Part shown: positions 4,616-8,917 of the stretch, one piece after another
Layout of the letters: each line of letters begins with the position of its first letter
Position numbering within the stretch: position 1 is the first letter of the stretch
Assembly (NCBI GenBank): GCA_947165555.1
Contig: CAMVAR010000020.1
Coordinates: forward strand, 1-8,917
DNA: 8,917 nt
Reading direction: 5' to 3'
Source: an uncultured Pseudomonadota bacterium
GTDB lineage: Bacteria > Pseudomonadota > Alphaproteobacteria > Rs-D84
Position numbers and translations under genes: made by a program
Notes under the pieces: generated by a model
What the model saw: the letters and a program-made list of their open reading frames with translations, nothing else
Told to the model about the DNA's origin: nothing
Databases searched by the model: none

Positions 4616-5451
4616 AGTATATGTTTTTTGTAATTGGTGTTTTTGTTGTGCTGTCTGGGGCGGTGGCCGGTTTTATCGCGCCGGCGTCATTTCCAAAAAC
4701 GGCGGCGGACCTGTCGTTTGTTGACCGAATGCGATTGACCGCATCCGGGTATGACCAATTTGAAAGCAGATACGACGCCGACGGCAATTGTGTGTCGGGG
4801 TGCACATATGCCCAGCCACGGATTGAAGATGAATTGGCATCATTGGAACGTTGGGGGCGCATTACACGACAAAATTTAATTACAGAACATGGATTTACAG
4901 AAACCCCGGATGGCGAACTGGTCCCGCCGGTTGTCTCAAACCCAAATCCATCAATACAAACACCTTTTCCGGATGAAGAACGCCCCGTTGTTTCGAATGT
5001 TCCGGCATGTGAAAATTACAATCCGCGATTTGCTGGGCGCAATGTGCCGTATGGCAATCCATTGGGGCATCTTGCGTGCATAACATCTGAATTTGGTGCG
5101 CGTACATTGAATGGGGAAACCAGTATTCATTATGGTACCGATTTTCGTGCGGCAATTGGAACACCGGTATATGCGCCGGCCGATGGTGTGGTTGTGCGAA
5201 TTTTTTCGGGTGGTGATGCGTGTGGTCGCGGATTGGTTTTGGAACACGCGGATGGGTATCAGACACAATATTGTCATTTTAGTACGGTATCGGTGCCCAG
5301 TGGTAAAAAAATAACCGCGGGATGTATGATTGGGAAAACCGGGAACACCGGGCGCAGCACGGGACCGCATCTGCATTATTCGGTAATCAGACACGGCCAT
5401 TCAGTTAATCCGCGTGATTTTATTGAACCCGGGCATAAAATGTGCCACTAG
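4603..5451 (+). CDS. M23 family peptidoglycan endopeptidase
   Basis: A zinc metallopeptidase of the LytM/M23 type, expected to cut peptide crosslinks in peptidoglycan or to act as an activator of an amidase. The 282-residue product begins with one hydrophobic helix (about 7-26) that could be a signal anchor or uncleaved signal peptide, placing the rest in the periplasm. Residues 30-140 form a low-conservation linker, Pro-rich at about 105-135. The peptidase domain runs from about 155 to 276: HYGTDF gives zinc ligands H176 and D180, YCHFS gives H225, and GPHLHY gives H256 and the ligand H258. All four metal or catalytic positions are present, so it is likely active. Several Cys (63, 67, 136, 159, 207, 224, 241, 281) suggest periplasmic disulfides. 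Its stop overlaps the stop of the convergent Smr gene. Confidence 0.93.
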   Translation: MNLSKYMFFVIGVFVVLSGAVAGFIAPASFPKTAADLSFVDRMRLTASGYDQFESRYDADGNCVSGCTYAQPRIEDELASLERWGRITRQNLITEHGFTETPDGELVPPVVSNPNPSIQTPFPDEERPVVSNVPACENYNPRFAGRNVPYGNPLGHLACITSEFGARTLNGETSIHYGTDFRAAIGTPVYAPADGVVVRIFSGGDACGRGLVLEHADGYQTQYCHFSTVSVPSGKKITAGCMIGKTGNTGRSTGPHLHYSVIRHGHSVNPRDFIEPGHKMCH

Positions 5452-5822
5452 GCATTGTTGATAGATTTGCGGAATTTTACGGCGAAACTGCCGTTGTTTA
5501 ATGGTTGGCATGATATAATATGTGGTGCCAGGATGCTTTCGCGAACCCATTCTTGAAATTTGATTTTAAGTATTCCACTTGCGCCCGTGATAATTGTTGC
5601 ATCGTGCGCGCCCGATGTTGCGAGTTCCATAATTTCACCCCATGCCTGTTCAAGTGTGTGCATGTGCAAATCAAGTGTCACGTGCGATGGAATATGCACG
5701 GGTTTTGGAATGCGTTGCGACAATTTTAATTCACCGCGAACCCGCCTACGCGTTGCATTATCGTCGGGCGCAAATGGCGCACCAATCATATCGGCAATAT
5801 CTTGGTCGGTAAGGCGTCGCAT
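5448..5822 (-). CDS. Smr-domain protein
   Basis: A 124-residue protein with an Smr (small MutS-related) domain, a fold found in nucleic-acid nicking endonucleases and in ribosome-rescue factors. The N-terminal MRRLTDQDIADMIG resembles the start of alphaproteobacterial Smr proteins. The domain follows with LDLH (50-53), TLEQAW, IITGASG (77-83) and NNGSFAVKFRK near the end. The usual LDLHG is LDLHM, TGKG is TGAS, and the GG-x-GA loop is NNGSF, so the catalytic loops are divergent. I chose ATG 5822, 4 bases after the bamD stop; an upstream in-frame ATG at 5855 would overlap bamD by 29 bases and adds residues without family resemblance. It is probably co-transcribed with bamD. The stop shares CTAG with the convergent M23 gene. 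Confidence 0.8.
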   Translation of the reverse strand: MRRLTDQDIADMIGAPFAPDDNATRRRVRGELKLSQRIPKPVHIPSHVTLDLHMHTLEQAWGEIMELATSGAHDATIITGASGILKIKFQEWVRESILAPHIISCQPLNNGSFAVKFRKSINNA

Positions 5823-5826
5823 GTTT

Positions 5827-6552
5827 TTATTTTTCCAATTTCTTGGCCCAATCACTGTCCGGGAAATTCAGTTTTAACATTTCTGCATATCCGGCAACTT
5901 GTTCTGGTAAACCTATGGCACTGTACGCTTCGGTCAGTCTGTATAATGCCTCTGGCGTCATGACGGTTTCTTGGGCGTCTGTTATGATGGATTGGAATTT
6001 TGTAATTGCACTGGCCCAGTTTTCTTTGCGCATATCGTTGCGGGCCGAATACATTACTTTGCCGGCAACATAGTTTTTCAATATGTTAATTTTATTCTGC
6101 GCATTTTTTGCATACGGCGACCGTGGAAATCTATCTGTTAATTGTTGAAACTGTTGTAACGCATAGATTGACATCCCTGGTTCGCGGCGCACATCACTAA
6201 CCTGGCGATAGTAGCACATTCCGCGCAGATATAACATGTATGCCGCATCCGCATGTCCCGGATGGAAACGCATAAATCTGTCTATGGTTAAGATTGCGGC
6301 CGGAAAATCCCCATCCATATATTGGGAATACGCGGCCATTATTAACGCATCGGCGGCCCACTTGTCGGCGGGATATTGTGTTTCCACACTAAGGAATTTT
6401 TCCGCGGCCGTATCATAGTTTTTTCGTTCAAATTGGCTATATGCCGCATCATATATATCGGCCAGTGGTTCATGTACGGCGATTTTATCAGAATCCCCGG
6501 CGCATCCGGCCAAAATTGCACACAGCGCGCCACTAAAAAGTATTTTTTTCAT
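5827..6552 (-). CDS. bamD: Outer membrane assembly lipoprotein BamD
   Basis: BamD is the essential lipoprotein partner of BamA in the complex that inserts beta-barrel proteins into the outer membrane. The 241-residue precursor has a lipoprotein signal peptide with lipobox LAGC (14-17; lipidated Cys17). TPR-type helical repeats cover most of the rest: YDAAYSQFERKNYDTAAEKF, ALIMAAYSQYMDGDFPAAI, then YMLYLRGMCYYRQ and YALQQFQQLTDRFPRSPYA, which match the BamD family closely. A final repeat includes ALYRLTEAYSAIGL. Length is normal for the family. An AGGA element about 11 bases upstream supports ATG 6552. It is divergent from murJ with overlapping promoters and is followed by the Smr gene, which is less usual than the recN neighbour seen in some alphaproteobacteria. 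Confidence 0.95.
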   Translation of the reverse strand: MKKILFSGALCAILAGCAGDSDKIAVHEPLADIYDAAYSQFERKNYDTAAEKFLSVETQYPADKWAADALIMAAYSQYMDGDFPAAILTIDRFMRFHPGHADAAYMLYLRGMCYYRQVSDVRREPGMSIYALQQFQQLTDRFPRSPYAKNAQNKINILKNYVAGKVMYSARNDMRKENWASAITKFQSIITDAQETVMTPEALYRLTEAYSAIGLPEQVAGYAEMLKLNFPDSDWAKKLEK

Positions 6553-6569
6553 TTGTCTTTATTCCTGTC

Positions 6570-6599
6570 TTGATTTTGTTTGCTTGAATTGAGTATAAT
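6570..6599 (+). promoter_or_regulatory. Promoter of murJ
   Basis: TTGATT (6570-6575) and a perfect TATAAT (6594-6599) are separated by 18 bases. The -10 ends 7 bases before ATG 6607, so the predicted transcription start coincides with the A of the start codon. No Shine-Dalgarno site precedes the ATG. The element overlaps the bamD promoter on the opposite strand. Confidence 0.65.
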
Positions 6600-6620
6600 C
6601 CAAAGCATGAAACTTGGCAA
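6592..6620 (-). promoter_or_regulatory. Promoter of bamD, overlapping the murJ start
   Basis: On the - strand, TTGCCA (6615-6620) and TATACT (6592-6597) have exactly 17 bases between them, each matching the sigma-70 consensus at 5 of 6 positions. The -35 lies within murJ codons 3-5. The -10 occupies almost the same bases as the murJ -10 on the other strand. The predicted leader is about 30 bases and includes AGGA. Confidence 0.65.
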
Positions 6621-8070
6621 ACATATTTTTGGCGTCGGCCTTATGACGGGAATAAGTCGCATTTTTGGATTCGTTCGCGACATGCTAATCGCGCGCGTAT
6701 TGGGGGCGGGGCGGATGTCTGATATCTTTTTGGCGGCATTTAAATTACCAAATTTATTCCGTGATTTATTGGGCGAAGGTGCATTATCTGCGATATTTAT
6801 TCCGATGTATGCCGATTCAAGACGTGACGAATCGTTTGCGCGAAACGTGTTTTCATGGTTAATGGTTGTTTTGCTGGTCATAACACTGGTGTTTGAAATC
6901 TTTATGCCTATTGTTGTGTGGGGGTTGGCACCGGGGTTTGCGGATGTCCCTGGAAAAATGGAAATGACCGTCATTGTGGCGCGTATAATGTTTTTTTATG
7001 TTATATTTGTATGCGCATCGGCGTTTTTATCGGCGGTATTAAATGCGTTTTCACGATTTGTATTGGCGGCATTCATGCCGGTGTTGCTGAATATCATGTT
7101 AATTGGTGCGCTGTTGTTTTCGGCCCATCTTGGGGCATCTGATACTGTGTTGTATATTATGGCGGGGACGGTTGTTGTATCCGGCATTGTCCAGTGTTTG
7201 GTTTTATGGTCGCGCATACGTCGCAAACATTTTGGACTGCGTTTGGTTGTGCCACAATGGACCCCGGGAATCAAGACGATGTTTAAACGCCTTGGGGTCA
7301 GTATTGTTGGAAATGGATTTTACCAGATTACAATAATAATTGGTACCCTGGTGGCCAGTTTTGAGAGCGGTGCTGTTTCGTGGTTGTATTATTCAGACCG
7401 CATTGTCCAGTTGCCTTTTGCAATGATTGGTTTGGCGGTTGGCACGGTTTTGATGTCGTCTATATCAAACGCATTGGCGGCAAAAAATATGCGCAGTGTT
7501 TATATTCAACAAAATTCATCTATGCGCCAATCGATGATGTTGATAATGCCATGTGTGGCGGGATTGTTTGTATTGGCGGAACCAATAATTCGGTATTTGT
7601 TTGAATATGGTGCATGGACGGCCGAATCTACGCATGCGGTTGCTATTGCCATAATGATTCAGGTTTTTGTTTTGCCTGCCATGTTAATTAGCCAAATTTA
7701 TAGCAAAACACTATATGCGTCCCAGGATGTAAAAACGCCCGTTAAAACCAGTATGATATCATTGGCAATTGCATCGGTAATATATGTTGGGCTGTTTAAA
7801 TTTGTGGGATATTTGGCGATTCCAATTGGTGTGGTGTTCAGTGGTTATGTTAAAAATTATCTGTTGGGGCGTGCGTGTCGTCGTCGTGAATTGGTGCATA
7901 TTGATGCCCGTACAATACGTGCGATTGTTGTGTTTGGTATGTTAAGCGCGCTGATGGGGGCCGGATTATGGTTTGTGCCGATAACCGGACCAATTTATCT
8001 GGGGCTGGCGATAATTGGTTTTGGTATTATTTATTTGCCGATTGCATTTTTGCTAAATAAAAAAATATAA
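6607..8070 (+). CDS. murJ: Lipid II flippase MurJ
   Basis: MurJ, a MOP-superfamily transporter in the inner membrane, flips undecaprenyl-linked lipid II to the periplasmic face for peptidoglycan synthesis. The 487-residue protein is almost wholly hydrophobic, consistent with the family's 14 helices, and slightly shorter than E. coli MurJ. The N-terminus is highly characteristic: TGISRIFGFVRDMLIARVLGAG, then SDIFLAAFKLPNLFRDLLGEGALSAIFIP. Charged residues needed for function in E. coli MurJ appear at the same positions (R18, R24, D39, R52), and R265 in YYSDRIVQLPF corresponds to R270. I use ATG 6607, which places the family N-terminus at residue 1; the TTG at 6580 lies upstream of the predicted transcript start. 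rlpA follows after 71 bases with its own promoter. Confidence 0.97.
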   Translation: MKLGKHIFGVGLMTGISRIFGFVRDMLIARVLGAGRMSDIFLAAFKLPNLFRDLLGEGALSAIFIPMYADSRRDESFARNVFSWLMVVLLVITLVFEIFMPIVVWGLAPGFADVPGKMEMTVIVARIMFFYVIFVCASAFLSAVLNAFSRFVLAAFMPVLLNIMLIGALLFSAHLGASDTVLYIMAGTVVVSGIVQCLVLWSRIRRKHFGLRLVVPQWTPGIKTMFKRLGVSIVGNGFYQITIIIGTLVASFESGAVSWLYYSDRIVQLPFAMIGLAVGTVLMSSISNALAAKNMRSVYIQQNSSMRQSMMLIMPCVAGLFVLAEPIIRYLFEYGAWTAESTHAVAIAIMIQVFVLPAMLISQIYSKTLYASQDVKTPVKTSMISLAIASVIYVGLFKFVGYLAIPIGVVFSGYVKNYLLGRACRRRELVHIDARTIRAIVVFGMLSALMGAGLWFVPITGPIYLGLAIIGFGIIYLPIAFLLNKKI

Positions 8071-8082
8071 TCAATTTAGTGG

Positions 8083-8111
8083 TTGAAACCCCGATTTTTA
8101 TGTGATAGAAT
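8083..8111 (+). promoter_or_regulatory. Promoter of rlpA
   Basis: TTGAAA (8083-8088) and TAGAAT (8106-8111) are 17 bases apart, both close to the sigma-70 consensus. The predicted start near 8118 gives a leader of about 24 bases containing the Shine-Dalgarno site. Confidence 0.6.
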
Positions 8112-8128
8112 TAGTTACATAAGAATGT

Positions 8129-8134
8129 AAGGAG
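8129..8134 (+). promoter_or_regulatory. Ribosome binding site of rlpA
   Basis: AAGGAG ends 7 bases before ATG 8142. It is the strongest Shine-Dalgarno site in the window, in contrast with murJ and the M23 gene, which have none. Confidence 0.75.
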
Positions 8135-8141
8135 TCCCTAA

Positions 8142-8917
8142 ATGAAAAAAATTGTATCTTTGGCGGCATTGACCGCATTATTGGCGGCATGTGCCGATAC
8201 AACACGTCCAACCGGTGGTGCCGAATATGGTACGGACGGATTTGGCGAAGAAACATTGATGTCCGATACGCAAAGTTTTAATGATACATACTTAATGGCA
8301 CCGGCCCCACGTTACTATATCGGTAATGCGTACAAGGTCGAAGATGTACAATACATCCCATCAGAAGATTATTCTTATAATCAGACCGGTATGGCGGGTA
8401 TTATTCCATCTGAATTGAATGGCACGAAAACCAGTAATGGCGAAACGTACGATATGACCCAAATGGTCGCAACCAGCAAGACTTTGCCATTGCCAACAAT
8501 TGCCCGTGTTACGAATTTGGATAACGGCGAATCGGTAATGGTTCGTATCAATAATCGTGGACCGTTTGTAAACACCCGTATCATGGATTTATCACCCGCG
8601 GCGGCACAAAAAATTGGCATGAATAATACCACACGTATCCAGGTCCAGGTTTTACCAGACCAGTCCATGACGGTAAAAAATGCAACAATTGGGAAAACGG
8701 CGCAATCCGCCATTGTTGAAGAAACAACTGTTGCGGCCCAACCGGAACCGCAACCGGTCGTACAACCGGCAACAACATCTGGGGAATACAGTGTCCAGGT
8801 TGCGGCGTTTTATGCCGAAGATAGTGCGAATACATTGGTAAATCGTATGCGCAGTTATGGTGATGCCCGAATTGTCAAAGAAGGCGATATGTACAAGGTT
8901 CGTATTGTAAATCTTGA
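8142..8917 (+). CDS. rlpA: RlpA-family septal-ring lipoprotein with SPOR domain (3' end outside window)
   Basis: RlpA is an outer-membrane lipoprotein that binds denuded peptidoglycan at the division septum; some members are lytic transglycosylases. The frame is open for 258 codons to the window edge. It has a lipoprotein signal with lipobox LAAC (14-17; Cys17), a spacer, and a double-psi beta-barrel domain (about 80-170) with TSNGETYDM, KTLPLPTIARVTNLDNG and NRGPFVNTRIMDLSPAAAQKIG. A Pro/Gln-rich linker follows (200-210), then the first part of a SPOR domain from about 215 (YSVQVAAFYAEDSANTLVNRM). E101 of the groove is present, but the usual His of AAHKTLP is Ser112 and the Asp of VNDRGPF is Asn137. 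The usual SWYG stretch is also missing. It may therefore bind rather than cut glycan. Its own promoter and AAGGAG site define the start. Confidence 0.93.
   Translation, partial: MKKIVSLAALTALLAACADTTRPTGGAEYGTDGFGEETLMSDTQSFNDTYLMAPAPRYYIGNAYKVEDVQYIPSEDYSYNQTGMAGIIPSELNGTKTSNGETYDMTQMVATSKTLPLPTIARVTNLDNGESVMVRINNRGPFVNTRIMDLSPAAAQKIGMNNTTRIQVQVLPDQSMTVKNATIGKTAQSAIVEETTVAAQPEPQPVVQPATTSGEYSVQVAAFYAEDSANTLVNRMRSYGDARIVKEGDMYKVRIVNL

Noticed and set aside
5823..5855. Longer start for the Smr protein at ATG 5855
   Set aside because: It would overlap bamD by 29 bases, and the extra 11 residues read through the bamD end without resemblance to Smr proteins. It cannot be fully excluded.
6580..6606. 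Upstream TTG start adding 9 residues to MurJ
   Set aside because: The added codons overlap the TATAAT box, and the family N-terminus begins at ATG 6607 with functional Arg residues at their standard numbers.
6549..6974. 141-codon open frame on the - strand opposite the murJ start
   Set aside because: It is antisense to the best conserved part of MurJ, has no homology I recognise and covers the divergent promoters.
1..8917. CRISPR array, insertion sequence, toxin-antitoxin or defence system
   Set aside because: I found no regularly spaced repeats, transposase motifs, terminal inverted repeats or paired small genes of those types. Apart from the coiled-coil gene, the long genes are recognisable housekeeping or enzyme families.

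Overview
The window looks like chromosomal DNA of a Gram-negative bacterium, probably an alphaproteobacterium with a compact, moderately AT-rich genome. The evidence is BamD and RlpA lipoproteins with a SPOR domain (outer membrane), SecG with a long Ala/Pro-rich tail, and a lepB-rnc pair. Leu codons are dominated by TTG, and gaps between genes are short. Placement to order or family is a guess. There is no insertion sequence, CRISPR array, rRNA or intact prophage. Nearly all genes are housekeeping and most concern the cell envelope.

Layout. Bases 1-1267 (+ strand) hold the 3' end of lepB (signal peptidase I), rnc (RNase III) and secG (translocon subunit). A hairpin at 1295-1320 separates secG from a convergent, unrecognised 388-residue protein with a coiled-coil C-terminal half (1327-2493, - strand). 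Bases 2494-2783 carry no ordinary gene. They hold two terminator hairpins, a 14-base copy of the tRNA 3' end, a structured GC-richer patch with a 24-codon ORF, and an AT-rich stretch. A tRNA-Arg(ACG) gene follows on the - strand (2784-2860). It is divergent from a membrane-anchored SAM-methyltransferase-like protein (2940-3539, +).

Bases 3599-4525 (-) encode the membrane protease HtpX, divergent from an M23 peptidoglycan endopeptidase (4603-5451, +). The M23 gene converges on a small Smr-domain gene, and the two stop codons interlock in CTAG. The Smr gene lies just downstream of bamD (5827-6552, -). bamD is divergent from murJ, the lipid II flippase (6607-8070, +). Last comes rlpA (8142 to the window edge, +), with its own promoter and Shine-Dalgarno site.

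How the genes fit together. LepB and SecG handle protein export, BamD assembles outer-membrane proteins, HtpX performs membrane quality control, and MurJ, the M23 peptidase and RlpA build or remodel peptidoglycan. The most striking non-coding feature is the repeated use of tightly overlapping divergent promoters (tRNA/methyltransferase, htpX/M23, bamD/murJ). At two of them the -10 box sits only 7-8 bases before the start codon, which predicts leaderless mRNAs for the M23 gene and murJ. RlpA lacks two residues usually conserved in its active-site groove. I saw no clearly new multi-gene system. The best candidates for something undescribed are the orphan coiled-coil gene and the tRNA-bounded 190-base segment.
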